Positions 36,123-48,482 of a DNA stretch of 64,000 nt are shown here, one piece after another. The DNA lies in NCBI RefSeq assembly GCF_028769735.1, contig NC_088172.1:91052951-91116950 (forward strand), in the 5' to 3' direction. Both the position numbers and the translations under genes were made by a program. Position 1 is the stretch's first letter. Each line of letters starts with the position of its first letter. Source of the DNA: Zonotrichia leucophrys gambelii. Lineage: Eukaryota; Chordata; Aves; Passeriformes; Passerellidae. The notes under the pieces were generated by a model. It had not been told where the DNA came from and made no database searches. It saw only the letters and a list, made by a program, of their open reading frames with translations.

Positions 36123-36140
36123 GAAATGCTGAAATGACAG
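36123..36140. repeat. 18-bp word repeated 504 bp downstream
   Basis: GAAATGCTGAAATGACAG occurs here and exactly again at 36627-36644. The word is itself partly repetitive (GAAATG twice), which raises the chance of coincidence. The flanks of the two copies do not match. Confidence 0.8.
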
Positions 36141-37656
36141 GGAAGCTCTGTGCTTTTGTCTCGAATTAGGGCAGCTAGATGGAGTTAGGGCCACTTTGAA
36201 AATGCCTGCTGCTGGCTCTTCTGGTGTGTAGGGATTGGCAGGAAGAGAGGGGCACATAGGAATCTGCAGAGGGCCACAAAGAATAGACTCACAAGGATCC
36301 ACAAGCTACGTGCAAGATGTGCAGGAAAGCCAGGGAAAGCAAGCCTGTTGTCAGCAGGTTTGAATGCACAGCCCTATTGGAAAGCGTGAAGGGATCTGCA
36401 AACTGTGGAAGATTGGAAACCACAGACATAAAGCAAATGAGAGGTGTAGGCCCTGCCCTGAGGATGTTTACAGCATGACTTCGTGGATGAGGAAGGCTGG
36501 ACTTGTGTGGAGAGCTCAGGAAATCAAAACACACGGCCTTGACTTTCATTTCCACAATAAGCCAACCCGTAGTTTCCCTGTGCTTCATTTCTTCAATTTG
36601 CAGAATGAGGCAGTGGCCCTTCTGCTGAAATGCTGAAATGACAGTCTGCTGCTTTCCTTGCCCGACCCGTTACTCCCAACGAGCATCCAGCCCCAGGAAT
36701 TATCCTCCTCCAAACGTTTCAGAGTTCTCAGAGCCCTTGTTGATACCAGCCTCATGGGATGATCTGGTCCCTTCACAGTCATGTGTGTTACACATCAGAA
36801 ATGTAGATCAGCCCTTCCCTGGCTGTGGTCACTCCTTCATTCCTTTGCTGTAGTTGGGAGCTTCTGAGGAGGAGAATGGATCAGGAACAAATGACCACGA
36901 GGAAATGTATTTCTTCTGCTCCTGATCAGCCCAGGCTCATCCTGGCAGAAAAGAGGATGTTGATGGGAAGGCAGAGACACTAACTCCACCTTCCCCAACC
37001 ATTAGGCTTGGACAAGCCTTGGGTAGCTGAAAATTCTGGTGTGCTCTTGTATTCTTTCTGAAGTGGGGACATGCCAGCAAGCAGGCTGGTGAGCTGCACT
37101 CAAACTGAGTCAGCCTTTAGGGAGTGAGGAAGAGAAGGAGAGGGACCTCTACAGCAAGTAGGGAATTTAATCCCTACTCTGGCTTGTTGATGTTGGTCAT
37201 GAATGGGGGCCAGCAGCAGGAGAGGCTACTTAGCTTGGGAGGCTGTACCTGGCTTATACAAAGCTCCCACCACGTAGATGTTTCACATAAGGGAAGAAAG
37301 GTGATATGTGTTCATTTAGTTCACTGCAACTCTGGTGACAGTGACCCTTGCAGTATTACACCTGTAATGTTGAAGTACCTTCTCGCTTTTGCTGCTAATT
37401 CCTTTTATCCTGTGTCATTGGTTAGGGATTAAGGAAATCATGCAGATCACTAAGATCTGCTTGAAGGAGTCTTCAGTGACTTGCTTTTGTCTAGGGATCT
37501 TTGCTGAAGGAATGCGATTTACTTGTTTTTCTCTAGAAAATCAAGTTTTCTGTTCCATCAAAACATAGTTCCAGGTTGAAGGTGGAGGAGAGCTAGAAGT
37601 GTTAGTGTGGTGGGTGTGTAAACACCTTTTAACTTATATGTTAAAGCATCTTGGCT

Positions 37657-37721
37657 CTTCCAAGAGAGAGAACTACTAGAGAGAACTTCCAAGAGAGAGA
37701 ACTACTAACTAGAGAACTACT
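37657..37721. repeat. 29-bp purine-rich tandem duplication
   Basis: CTTCCAAGAGAGAGAACTAC begins at 37657 and again at 37686, a period of 29. A third partial unit, AGAGAACTAC, follows. This is slippage-type expansion of a GA-rich segment. Confidence 0.88.
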
Positions 37722-38237
37722 TTGTGATGCATTTCTCTGTCTGAGATGAATTTTGAATGCCAGCAAGATAATGAGATTTATCAAATAAAAAGCCTGTCTT
37801 TCACTTCGTTCAAGCTTGGCCTCATGCCTCAAATACATGGAGTTTAGCTCAGAAGCAGCTTGTAGTTTGTATCACAAGCCCACCGTGTGTAATTGGTGAT
37901 GGATGGTGGCCACTGGGCTGCAAGGGGAGGTTTGCAGTCGGACGCGCTGACGGCTCCCGCTGACGTTTGTGCCTGGCCAAAGCGGCTGCAGGGGGCAGGG
38001 GAGCAGCGAATGGTCACCACGAGGCTTCGTGGGAGAGGCTGAGGAGCTATTTGCCTTCATCAAGAAGGGATTCAGGTTTAATGTCAATCAGCCTTTAGCA
38101 TGAACTTGCAGGATGTTCACGATGCAAGACACAGTGCTGCCTTTAACGTGTATGGGGAGATGATTCAGGACTGATACAGCTGCTTCAGTGATCTGGTAGT
38201 ATACATCCCATTATCATTATTCACTCACATTATTCAC

Positions 38238-38257
38238 TGTTAGAAAGCTTTCTAACA
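38238..38257. repeat. 20-bp perfect palindrome
   Basis: TGTTAGAAAGCTTTCTAACA equals its own reverse complement and is centred on AAGCTT. A palindrome of this length is expected about once in 64 kb. The preceding ATTATTCACTCAC and ATTATTCACTGTT form a small direct repeat. Confidence 0.9.
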
Positions 38258-38318
38258 ATTCATGATATTTCTCAAGCTCTCATCCCCTCCTCTCTCTTTC
38301 TAAAAAAACTAATTTAAT

Positions 38319-38336
38319 TTTATTATTATTATTATT
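38319..38336. repeat. (ATT)n microsatellite
   Basis: Six units of ATT in an A/T-rich context, a short microsatellite likely to vary in length between individuals. Confidence 0.85.
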
Positions 38337-38578
38337 CAGATTCCTGCTGTATACATCCCCCAAGCAGGTGGGAGGGGGAGTTGGTGGGTGATGACTTGGC
38401 TTTGTTGGAACTTCACTTAATGCAGGGTGGGGGCAGAGAAAATGAAGCTAAATTACGCAGATCCTGAAGGCACAGCTAGTGCACTGCATCACTTGTGAGC
38501 ATGACTAGAACTGAAAATGAATCACAGCCTTGTTAGACACGGTATGTGTCAGTGCATGTGGGCAGAAATATCATTCAG

Positions 38579-38606
38579 CGAGAGAGAGAAAAAGACAGAG
38601 AGAGAC
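38579..38606. repeat. GA-rich simple tract
   Basis: Twenty-eight bases made mainly of GA units with short A runs. Simple sequence. Confidence 0.8.
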
Positions 38607-41458
38607 TACATCTTTTAAAGTGTGCTGGTCCCACTGAAATCTCTGTAGTATTTAACCTAATGGGTGAGAGCTGGGAAACAGTGGGACAGTTGCTCTAGGA
38701 TACTTCACCTTGTCAATTTTCATTCCTTTCTGAAGGTTCAGAAGGAGTCTGGATTTGTCAGCAGTGACATCTATTTTCTAAACAAGAAAAGGCTATAATT
38801 GCAAGCTCAAGTTTGAACCCACTGCTGAGGACTTTAAAATACAACCACACATTTGGGGCTAGGTTTGAATGTGGAGTTGCTTCAGCCCATGTGTTCATTG
38901 TGCATTAGGAAGCAAATGTAATTTGCTCTTTGTGTAAACTTTTGATGGTTGCATGTGTACACGAACACACAGTACACACACGTGCACATTGAGCCAGTTC
39001 CCATATTCCAGAGACAAAAATCCAACCTGGAACTTTAACCCTGGTTCTTGCAGCTGTATAATTCAAACATTCTATTTCTAGAATGGAAATTGGTTTGCAG
39101 TTCAGTTGCAGTGTGACACAGCCACATCAGGTGATTTGTTGGAGGGATGCTGGAATCAGCTGGCCACTAAAACCTGCTATATCTCTGCTTGTGTTCCAGA
39201 AGATATTTGCCACGAGTGATAGCAATGTTCCTAAAGAAGCTCTGCTACTTCCTGCAGAGACCTATCCATAGCAGCCAACAAGCAGCAGCCATCTTAAAAT
39301 TCCCCCCTTGGCACACTAAAACCACACTTCTTCTAAGCCAGATGGAATCAACCAGTGTATTCTTTAAGGGATTTTGAATGTTGTGCTTGGTGCCTGTGCT
39401 CAATCATTGGCCTGTTATGTGTGATGTGTTGTATCATTTAAAAGCCTAGGCACTAGCCAGAGTTTTTAATAAGTGGCTGGAGATGTGTGTTTTCTCCTCT
39501 ATCCCCCTCCCACAGACCAGGTGCTTTGTACTTTCTGAACATGCAGTGGTTTTTGAGCGTTGTGAAGGATGTAAACTGAGCTGAGAACACAACAGTGCAC
39601 CTCCCCTGGCCAAAAGAAAAAAAAAAGATAAAAACTCCACCATCAGTAGCTTTCTTCAATCCTAGTCATCATGTGGCATTCCTAGAATGTCCATACTTAC
39701 AAAATGAAAGAGGGAAAATGGGGATAGCTTGTGATTTTCTGAGTCCTAATGGGACTTTTCTGAGAGGAAGGCAAGGAAGGGATCCGTACTTGTGACAAGT
39801 TAAAAATAATTTTTAATTACTTAGAGTAAGAACATGTTCTGAAAAGTAAAGATTTTGGACTTAATGTGCATGGAACAAAAGGCCGTTGTGAGCTCTGTAC
39901 GAGAGTTGCTGCGAGTTTGTATTCTGCCCTTTTTTTTCTGTGGGAGTTATTTCCTGTTGTTGACTAGAGTTCTTTATTTAGAACCACCTAGCTACTGAAT
40001 GACAGCTCACTTGCAAGAAGAAAAAGTGTGATTAAAACTTGCTAAGGCTTATTCCAAGATCTCCCTACTTCCATTTATTTAAGGGGAATCTTTGCTAAAT
40101 GAAAGAAAGTGAAGTTCAAAACAACAAATGCATTTCCTTCTCATTATTGTGCTCACATCAGCTGTGGCAGCTAGCAAAAAGATCTTGGGAGCCTGAGGTC
40201 TTTCACCTGAACATCTCATGGAAGACAGTGTTTGTCTGACAGAGGAGATTTGGTTTAATTTGTTCTGGTTTTAAAACAGAAACAAACCCATCAAATGCCA
40301 GGCCTCCCTTTTTGCTGGCAGGAGTAATGCACTGATGTTCTTGGGGGCAGCTCTTTCTATGAACCTCACAGGTCGAGTAAGGAGTGGGCACTTGCACTTT
40401 CCCAGCTGCTCAGAGAAGGAAGATTTTCTTTGAAGAGCACTGCCAGCAAAAAGCAGTTTCTGTATGCTGACCTGCTTGGCAATAGTATTTGGGTATCTAT
40501 GTGGAGTCAAATTATCAGCACTTTGACAGCTGCCTAACTTCTTTTGCTCTTGTGGCAGGGTCTGAACATCCAGCAAGAATACAGTAAAGTTAGCAGAAGA
40601 GCAGATTCAGGGGGAAAAAGAAAAAGATTTAACATGAAGGTTAACTCTACTGTAGGTAATAGGTAAGCAAGCAAAGTAGCTGGGGTTTATTATGAATTTT
40701 TTGCTTAGCAGGAAACCTACTAGGAATGTCCCCTGAGTGTGGATGATTAGAAAATGCACTGGGGCATGAGTGATAGCAGATGGACAACCATCCCTCCTTG
40801 GCTTGGCTGGCCCCTTGCTGTGAGCCTCTGGCAGAGGGTGCCTCTCTCTGCCCAGCTCCTGCAAAGGGTCCGGTGCCTCTCTGTGAAGTAGCTGGGGCTG
40901 GCTGCTCTGGCTGGGCAGGGACTGCACTCGGCAGGCAGGAGTTGTGGCTCAGCCGTTGGCACCTTCCCTTTTACAAACGAATCCTGTAGAAACTGGTTTG
41001 CAAAGTCGAACCTCTGTAGGAAAGTGGATCTCTGTGAAGGAGAGGGGTTTGGGAGCCTTCTGCCCATCCCACGTGTGCTGGGAAAGTTTGTGGCTGGGAG
41101 AAGGAGCGGGGAAAGCCTCAGTGATACACCTCGTGCTATTTTCCTCTCGTCGTGATGTCCAGTGGTCAAACAAGGGAGGACCCTGGACTCGGTAGCAGCA
41201 CCATCAACGGGAATGCAGCTCTTCCTCCTTGTTTCTTGGATCCACTCTTTTCCCTTGGCTTGTTTCCCTCTGTACTCCAATTGTGCCTCTGTTCTGCCCC
41301 CTCGCCACGGCTCAAACAAAAATAAAAGGAGTCAATTATTACTGTTTGAGCAACTTTCTTATGGCTGTCACAGAAAACCACCATAGTTTATGCCACATGC
41401 ATCTCCTTCTTCCCTACCTCCATGCCTGCTCAGGACATCTCTTTTCTCTTTCTTTCTG

Positions 41459-41475
41459 TTTTTTTTTTTTTTTTT
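41459..41475. repeat. Poly(T) tract, 17 T
   Basis: Uninterrupted T run inside a pyrimidine-rich stretch (about 41395-41500). No splice acceptor AG follows closely enough to make a convincing exon. Confidence 0.9.
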
Positions 41476-42103
41476 CCCCATACTATTTTCCTTTGCACTC
41501 CTATAAATGTCGACACGTGCTATATCCTATGGGTGTGACCAGGCAGGAGAGGTGCCCCTCTCCTCTTCCAGACCCTTGCCACATTTCAAGGACATTATCA
41601 CCCCAGAATCGCTGTGGGAGGAAGAAAGAGACCATTAAGAGGTGTGAAAGGAAGGGGACTCTGATGATAAATGGTGGATTTTCAGCTTTTTTTCCTTTGT
41701 CCTGTTGGTAGGACCTCAATGCTGGGTGGGTTTGCAATGATTTAGTGTTTCATCCTTGCTTGGGAATACTAATTAGGTGTAAACCTCTTTCAGCCTTTGG
41801 CTAATGGTCACTATAAATGAACAGCTTCCTTTAAAGTGAAAGAACATAAAAAAAAGGTTAGAGGAGAACCTCAATTAATTTGTGCAGTTCCCTTTTTCTT
41901 CAGAAAGATAAAATGCATTTCTGACGGTTACAGGGTGGTTTTAGGTAAAGAAATGCAGACATCACCCACGGTCTGTTTACCTGCATATGCAGTATGAGCT
42001 TCTGCTGACTCTTAGCCGTGCTAGCACTGGGGAATGTAGAAAGACAAAATGAATCATTACCACAGGCATAGTCACTAAAAGCATCTGATGTACTCATTCA
42101 GTC

Positions 42104-42116
42104 TTTTTTTTTTTTT
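42104..42116. repeat. Poly(T) tract, 13 T
   Basis: Uninterrupted T run. Simple sequence. Confidence 0.9.
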
Positions 42117-43087
42117 ATCTCCTCTTTGCACATAATCTAAGGAGTTACACATTTTGTGAAGGGTTAAAACAGAAAGATTTGTGCATTCACTGCATTGACT
42201 CAATGAGTTCAGTTCTGTATGAACTTCAGTAATTTGTAGAGGAACAGAATGGCAGTGGGAGTTAATGCTGCTACATTTGATGTTCTTGTGCTAGGTTTTC
42301 TGCCAGCTCCTTTTTTTTTTCTTCCTCTTCTGAATTTGGCCCTACAGATTCAACTTCTGTTTTATTGGGGTTTGTTGGTTTTGGCTTTTTGCTTTTTTTT
42401 AAAGAAGTGGTGTAGGTCACCCACCGTTTATTTAAAATTAGACCCTCAGAAACCTCTGTCTGAAAGGAGTGCAGATAAACATCGTCTGTAAAGAATTTTG
42501 CACCTGGGACAGTCAGAGAAAGAATTTATCATTGCAAATTTGAATTACTTTGAAAATGCCTCTTTCTTGGTAAGCATTCTCTGAATCTAGAGGCTCTAAG
42601 GAGCTGCAAAAACTAGTTTTAAACAGTAGGCCTAAGCCCCCAAATCTGCATAGGAGCATTAATGTGCTTTACAGATTGTATTCCAGCCAGCAAAAGCAGT
42701 TATAGGTGGGTGCATTCATTTGGATGTCCATGTATTAACTCATGTTTTCATATAAATAAGGATTGAGATCGCTTGTTGTTGGTTTGGTTTTTGTTTTGTT
42801 TTTGGGTTTTTTTTTCTGGTAATGCATCTGAGCACAAACGCATTTAACTCCAGTTTTAGTTTTGGTTTAAGTCCTGCTTAACATTGAAATGCTGTGCAAC
42901 ATCAGCACTGTAACCACAACACCATTTCCATTGTGCCCTCCCAGCCTCAAACTCCTTGTAACTGTTGTATAATGCTTTAATGCAGCAAATCTGAGCAGGA
43001 ACATTCACTTCTAGAAGCTTCTGGTCACCTCACTGGTGGCCCCATTTGGTCTCTCAAGCCTTTGGCATCTGAGCAGGGTTGAGCAGC

Positions 43088-43145
43088 TGCCTGTGCACCC
43101 AGGCCTCTTTCCAACCTGCCTGCACACCCAGGCCTCTTTCAGGTT
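43088..43145. repeat. 29-bp tandem duplication, two copies
   Basis: Copy 1 (43088-43116) and copy 2 (43117-43145) share TGCCTG, then CACCCAGGCCTCTTTC, with a few substitutions. It is a local duplication in GC-richer DNA with no sign of function. Confidence 0.88.
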
Positions 43146-46100
43146 CCAAGAGTGTTTAGGGGCATCTGTGCTCCAGGAATGTATGGCTCCATGGGGAGTT
43201 TTGTAGGAGTAGCTTTGCTGCAGGAGAGGGCTTTAGTGTGTGCAGCACTCAGGGCGAGGCAGAGCAGCAGAGCTGTTCTCCCCTGGTGACCCAGGAGCAG
43301 GTGGTCCCTCAGCACTGAGGATGTGTGGGCACCTTTGTGCTGAAGTGTGTGTGGCTTGCATGTTTGATAGCCCCACGTTGTTAAGATTTTCAGGCTCATG
43401 TTGGGTTTGTGCTCAAGGCTGGTGGGTGGCCCAAAGTCTTCTGGCTTGATTGCAGTGACATCTGTTTACACCAGTGGTTAATTAGGCCTGAAGACTGGCC
43501 ATCTCTATTTTTCTCCACCGTTTCTGTGTTTTTTTTCTTGATTAGAACTATTCCCTCCTCAGCTCTAAAACATAAGCTTTGGTTTTATCTGCAGATTTTT
43601 TTCCCCTTGATCCACTGGCCCTGGTATGAGATGAATATCAGGACATCAGCGTAGCCTCTCTTCAAAAAAGTAACCAAGTGTTCCAGAAAAGAATGACTTG
43701 TGCTTTTGATAGAGACTGCAGAGTGAGCAGTGAAAGGGAAAGAAAAGCAGCCTGAAATTGTTTAAAACTCAGCTCAGTGCAGAGTACAATTCACTGTGTT
43801 ACAAGAAGCAGGATTGGAAAGGAGAGACTGTTTTAGGAGCCTGTGTGCCATACAGGCAATGCCAGTGTGAACAGTCTGGCCTGGGCCAGGAATGAAGCAC
43901 ATCTTGCAAGGGATGCAGCCTGAAAGGGATTTGAAAAGGAACACAGAATTTTATTAAAAGGCAGAAAGATGTGAGGAGATACACAGCAATGGTAGGCAGC
44001 CAGAACCTCTGTCAGAGGACAATCTTTCAGCTGGAGCAAGGATGATGCACACCAACAGTCTCCAGAGGACTGGGAGTGCACAGGGAATTACAGAGGGAGG
44101 GAGTCATCTCCCTGCATGAGGAATGCAGCAAAACCTCCTCTGACTAAGCCAGCTAATGCACACTGCTTTTTTTTTTCTTTCCTGATAATCCTGTTCCATA
44201 ATATTTCCTTAATAATTTAGTATGTGAAGAGTAGCCCTTCTGAAAAACATCTAAATCACCAAATCTTACAATAAGATGAAACCTTGCTACCCCTGTCATT
44301 CATACACACTCAGGACTTTTATTTGGTGTGGCTGTTTGAGATCTATCCTGGAGTTAAGAGTTGGGTTTTATTCCTTAATTACTTAATGAATTTACCATGC
44401 GGCACAACCCTTGGTACTGCCAAGCAATAGCTTCCTATTACTAGACTGTACAGGCCTGATCCTGCATTACCAAAGCAAAAAGCAGTATTTGGGAACTGAC
44501 ATTTTCATCAACATCTGTAGGAAGCTTAGAACAACTATACAAAAGGGGTTAGTTGCACTCAGAATATTGATTCATGAGCTCCCTCGTTTTTTGCATAGCT
44601 GTTCATTTTACCCAAAGAAGATCAACTGCCCAACTGGACATATAATATATGATACTGCATTAAAACTAAGGCTGCATTTGGTCATACTCATTAATTAAAC
44701 TGATTTCTCCTGCAGGGTTTTTTTTTTTTCCTAGAGAACTAACCGAGAATGATAATTAAGCATGTTATGCATTCTAGGGAACAGTGTTTCTCCTACTGCC
44801 ACAAACACATTAAAGGAGAAAAATAAGAACTAAAGGAGAAAATGAAGGTATGGGGGGGAAGAGCTAAAACTGGAGTGAGAAGGAGTGGATCATCAGGGTT
44901 TTTACTGACTCCTGTGCTTTAGGACACATGGGACAGCCGTGTTAGAGTTGCACCAGCAGAAAAAGGAGAAAAAGCCATTGAAATCCCAAGGAAAGCTGCC
45001 CAGCTCCCAGGTGCAGCTCCCTGCCTGCTTGTGTACAGGTGCAGACTGCAGTAATGCAGCACCCCAGTTTTTTACTGAGGAACTATTTTTTATTTGTGGC
45101 TGAGCCGCACATGAGAAGGGCCCTACTCCTGGAGGTCAGTGCTGGGCCTGAAGAGAGCCTGCACGAGGTGTGAGCAGTGTTTCACCGTGCCTTTGCTTGC
45201 AGCATGCTTTCTCCTTACCCAGGAGAGCCTCGCTGCTCGGGTGGAACGAGCAGCTCTGCTGTAGGCAGGCCCTTTGTCTGGCTTCTCCCAGGGTACCACT
45301 GCTGAGGGGGTCTCTATTTGTAAAAAGTTGTCTGCATTGGGGGCAGTGTTAGGTGTTTGCCTGCCATCTTCTGCATGCACCAAAGCAAAGACAGCCAGGG
45401 AGAAAATGAAGTTGTGTTGAACAATTACCTGATGAAATCTCATAGTATTCATACATATTGCAATCAGAAAGGAAAAGGCACAGATTCAATTAGAATCATA
45501 GGAAGCAGTTCACTCCCTCTATTTTTGAAATATGCAAGGGATGCCAACATTCCAGCACAAACTTTGCCACTCTTTCCTAATTAGCATCCGTGTTGATGGG
45601 CAGATTACCTGGCAGTCTGTAGTGTTTCTAATGAATTGATTTATGAAGTCCAGTGTCTGTTTCCCCCTTCCCAATCTTTGATTTCTGTTTGTTCATTTAT
45701 TACCTTGTTCATTTATTTATCTTCAATGCAGGAGTGGTTTTTGAATGATTATTTTCATGAGACCTGGCCTCAATCAGACAGGCTTTGACCATCCTTGCTC
45801 AAAGACAGGGCTGCACTCAGGCTGTGCCTGTAGCCCACATCAGGTCGGTACTGCTGCAGAAAGGCACAGCTCAGCTCCTTCTCTTTTACTGTGTCATCTT
45901 CACATGTGAGCAGCTCACGGGCCTCTGTCAAGGCTAGGACTGCACAGCTAAACCTGTGCTACTGCTTCCTGGGAAGCTCGTACATGCATGGTTCTGAAAC
46001 GGGATGCATTTTGGGTGGCTCCTCCTTGCAGACGCTCAGACTGTTTCCCCCTCCCGCTCCCGCAGGCTCTGGAAGCCTCTGCCGGCACACTTCCTAGCAC

Positions 46101-46229
46101 GGCATTCCGTGCCTCCATTGCAGGCTGCTTCTCCTGCTTACTGAAGTGCTCAGCAAACTGCATTTGGGTGTCGCAGACACCCTCTGCTCAGGCTTCTCCA
46201 GAGCTGAGAGCGGTGTTTCTTGGCCAGGA

Positions 46230-46560
46230 AGGTCTCCCTCAATCAGGTGCGAGGCCATGTGAGGAGCAGGCAGCCGCGGGATTATTCTCCTTGCCTAGCC
46301 CAACCTCGTCCCGCCGCGCTGGAGCCTGGGCTGTGCGCGAAGCACGGGAAGGAGCTCTATTCGTATCGATTCGTATCGTGACCTATGCTCAGCTGGGAGT
46401 GCTTCTGAGTGTGGATGCAGGTTGTACTAGTTGTGTTCGGAGGCACAATCTGAGTTACAGCGTGACTGTAAACTCCTGCCAAGAAAGACTCGGGAGAGTT
46501 ACAGTAGGAAACAGAAGGGGCGGCGAGCTTTTTCTTATGCCGGTGTAAAATTGGAGCAAC
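46230..46560. promoter_or_regulatory. CpG-enriched upstream block
   Basis: CpGs reappear about 1.5 kb before the main island (for example GCAGCCGCGGGAT, CCCGCCGCGC and GCGCGAAGCACGGG). No TATA box or strong splice donor is present. It is probably a CpG-island shore or upstream regulatory element of the promoter at 48 kb. The long + frame across it (45988-46548) is a by-product of composition. Confidence 0.4.
46359..46378. repeat. 10-bp CpG-containing tandem duplication
   Basis: ATTCGTATCG is present twice in direct succession. It contains two CpGs per unit, unusual for vertebrate repeats, and lies inside the CpG-enriched block. Confidence 0.9.
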
Positions 46561-46679
46561 CGAGCGGAGTCAGAAGCGTTTAAAACTCGAATGACCCAGG
46601 CTCAGGCTTTTTACTGCCGACTGTAACATGGCAAGGGCTGTGCACATCGGGCTGGAGCCCAGCTGCTTATTTAGCAAAT

Positions 46680-46860
46680 GTTTGTGGTTGTGCCTCTGGT
46701 GCCGGTGATAGCGCGCACACACCCAGGCACGGGCACTGTAAACCTACTGCGGACTTTGAGCTCCGGAAGGCAGCGCTGCTCGGCTGGGCGCATCCACGGC
46801 GCGATTGCGCAAGGCCAGGTCCCGCTGGGTTACAAATCTGCTGTAAAGGAGGGTGGAATG
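46680..46860. promoter_or_regulatory. CpG-rich block with C/EBP-type site
   Basis: Dense CpGs from about 46700 to 46830 include GATAGCGCGCACAC, and CGCGATTGCGCAAGG around 46799-46813. The core ATTGCGCAA at 46804-46812 is the palindromic C/EBP consensus. Together with its position upstream of the island this suggests a proximal enhancer or minor promoter. No donor was seen that would define an exon. Confidence 0.4.
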
Positions 46861-47174
46861 GAGCCCCGAAATTCAGTGAGTCTGGCATGCAAAAAACACC
46901 CCCCAAACAACCCAGCCAACAGTGTGCAAGTATTACAAATATTCTGTGTGGCTTTTGAGTAGGCAGAAGCTGACCTAGAAGTGATACCACCGAACAGGTA
47001 TCACTCAGGCCCTAAAGAAGATGAACCTTTTCCTTTTATTTAGTGATTTTGTTGTGAAGCTGGTAATTTGAGGGAGAAACTTGTTTCCCCGGGCAGAAGA
47101 CCAAATTTCAGTGCCTTGCTGCTGGAAAGTATCCAGCCAGGGAGATTCTGGTTTTAATGTTTGCCAGCTCCTGG

Positions 47175-47223
47175 GCAATTCGCAAATCACTCGTCAAAAT
47201 CTAGTAAATGACTCGCGAATTGC
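47175..47223. repeat. Nested inverted and direct repeats
   Basis: GCAATTCGC at 47175-47183 is the reverse complement of GCGAATTGC at 47215-47223. Between and overlapping them, AAATCACTCG (47184-47193) and AAATGACTCG (47206-47215) form a direct repeat with one mismatch. The retained CpGs and the symmetrical layout suggest a composite protein-binding site. The arms are short enough that chance is not excluded. Confidence 0.6.
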
Positions 47224-47559
47224 TTTGCAGATTGGTTTAGGGTTAACTCTGCCACAGATAAGGGATGAGAGAGCTTGGATCTCCTCAAAGGAATAGCACG
47301 GGTGGAAAGGGAAAGGTGTGCTGAGGCCTCCAAACCTGCAAAATAAAATGTCAGTTTTTAGATCTGATGTCCTTTCTTTTATTTTTAGTGAGTTCAGCAG
47401 AGTGCTCAAGTGCCAGTCCTGGTGTTTTAACATCAACGTGATGGGGCCTTTTCAATTCTAATTTTAAGAATCCATAAAATCAGCACTTAGTCTCCTTTTA
47501 TTTTGGCAGATTCACTGTTTTAATGGTTTGGTGTTGTTTTTTCTTTGTGGATTTTTGTC

Positions 47560-47945
47560 AGATACAGTTTTCAGAGCGAGGAAACCTTTCTTCTAAAGGT
47601 ATCCTTTTCCTTTTCGGTTGTCTAACTGAAAATGGAACTTAGTTTCTAGTAAGACTATCATCTTGATTGATCACAAATCATTACAGACCGTTTTGAGCAT
47701 AATACCTAAATGAGTCGTGGTATTAATGACTAATAATCGCCTTTATATTAGGTCTTAAAGCTTTATTGTCCCGAAGTACAACCGGTTTAGTGGAACATGA
47801 AAGGCCGGAACGATCCGAGATGCCTGCTGGGGCTACAGCCAATACTGTAAGGTGTTTGAATCGCCTTTAACAGCGCCGGCTGGGATTACAGCCCCTTTCA
47901 AAACTCAGTCATTGAGGTGACTTAAAATAATCATCTTCTTTCCAG
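47560..47945 (+). promoter_or_regulatory. Proximal upstream region of the CpG island
   Basis: Complex, repeat-free DNA with isolated CpGs leads into the island. It contains CCAAT at 47839-47843 and paired GAATCGCCTTTAACAGCGCC and ATAATCGCCTTTATA-type words (about 47735 and 47860). The end, CATCTTCTTTCCAG at 47945, also reads as a splice acceptor, so the next segment could be an internal 5' UTR exon of a transcript starting further upstream. Function is inferred from position. Confidence 0.4.
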
Positions 47946-48103
47946 ATAGCGCCTGGTGCCGAGCGCTTCCCTCCTTCCCCAAAGTCTTCGCGCGCTCGAA
48001 CATCTCCGTTTGGCCTCATTTTTGTGCTTCGGTGGTGTCTGCACAGCCCAAATTAGCAGCGAGGATTCCACGGACGGGGGCCGCCGCCTCCCTCGGCTCC
48101 CAG
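47946..48103 (+). other. Candidate 5' UTR exon A
   Basis: It ends at a good donor, CTCCCAG|GTGAGG (GT at 48104), and is preceded by an acceptor-like CTTTCCAG. It could be a first exon starting within the island or an internal 158-nt exon. It has no ATG-initiated frame with protein resemblance, so it is probably untranslated. Confidence 0.35.
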
Positions 48104-48482
48104 GTGAGGTCCCGGGGCGGGGGGCGGCCGGCAGCGCTCTGGGCTTTCTCCGCATCCCCCCTGGCCCCCGCTGCGCTTGGCCGGGCCGGGGGCTCACCGC
48201 AGGTGTCGGGGGGACAATTTTGGGTTGTACCGGGACAATGCGGGGCCAGCCCCGTGCGGGGAGCAGGGCTGGCGGAGCCCCGTGCCCCGGCCGGGTCCCC
48301 GCCGCCGGATAGCAGGGATACTTGTCATATTTGCGGTCGGGGCGCGCTGGCACCCGCCTTTGTGCCGGCCCGGCGCTCCCCGGGGAAGCCGCGGCGGCGG
48401 CGGGGGCCGGGGCACGCGTGGGCAGCGCGGGGAGCCGGAGCGGGGGAGGAGGAGGAGGAGCAGGAGCAGCGGCAGCAGCCGC

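Larger units (their letters stand above)
34401..46229. other. Non-genic DNA with simple repeats
   Basis: No coding exon, RNA gene or named transposable element is supported in this long stretch. It includes the tandem duplications, palindrome, (ATT)n, GA-rich and poly(T) tracts listed separately. Frames of up to 190 codons (minus strand, 40747-41319) and 162 codons (+, 35249-35737) show no domain, no consistent splice context and no family resemblance. Confidence 0.6.

Noticed and set aside
38238..38257. 20-bp palindrome as a functional site
   Set aside because: A palindrome of this size is expected about once in a window this long, and nothing nearby supports a role.
40747..41319. 190-codon minus-strand frame
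   Set aside because: No motif, no supporting splice sites and no resemblance to a known protein. It is consistent with chance.
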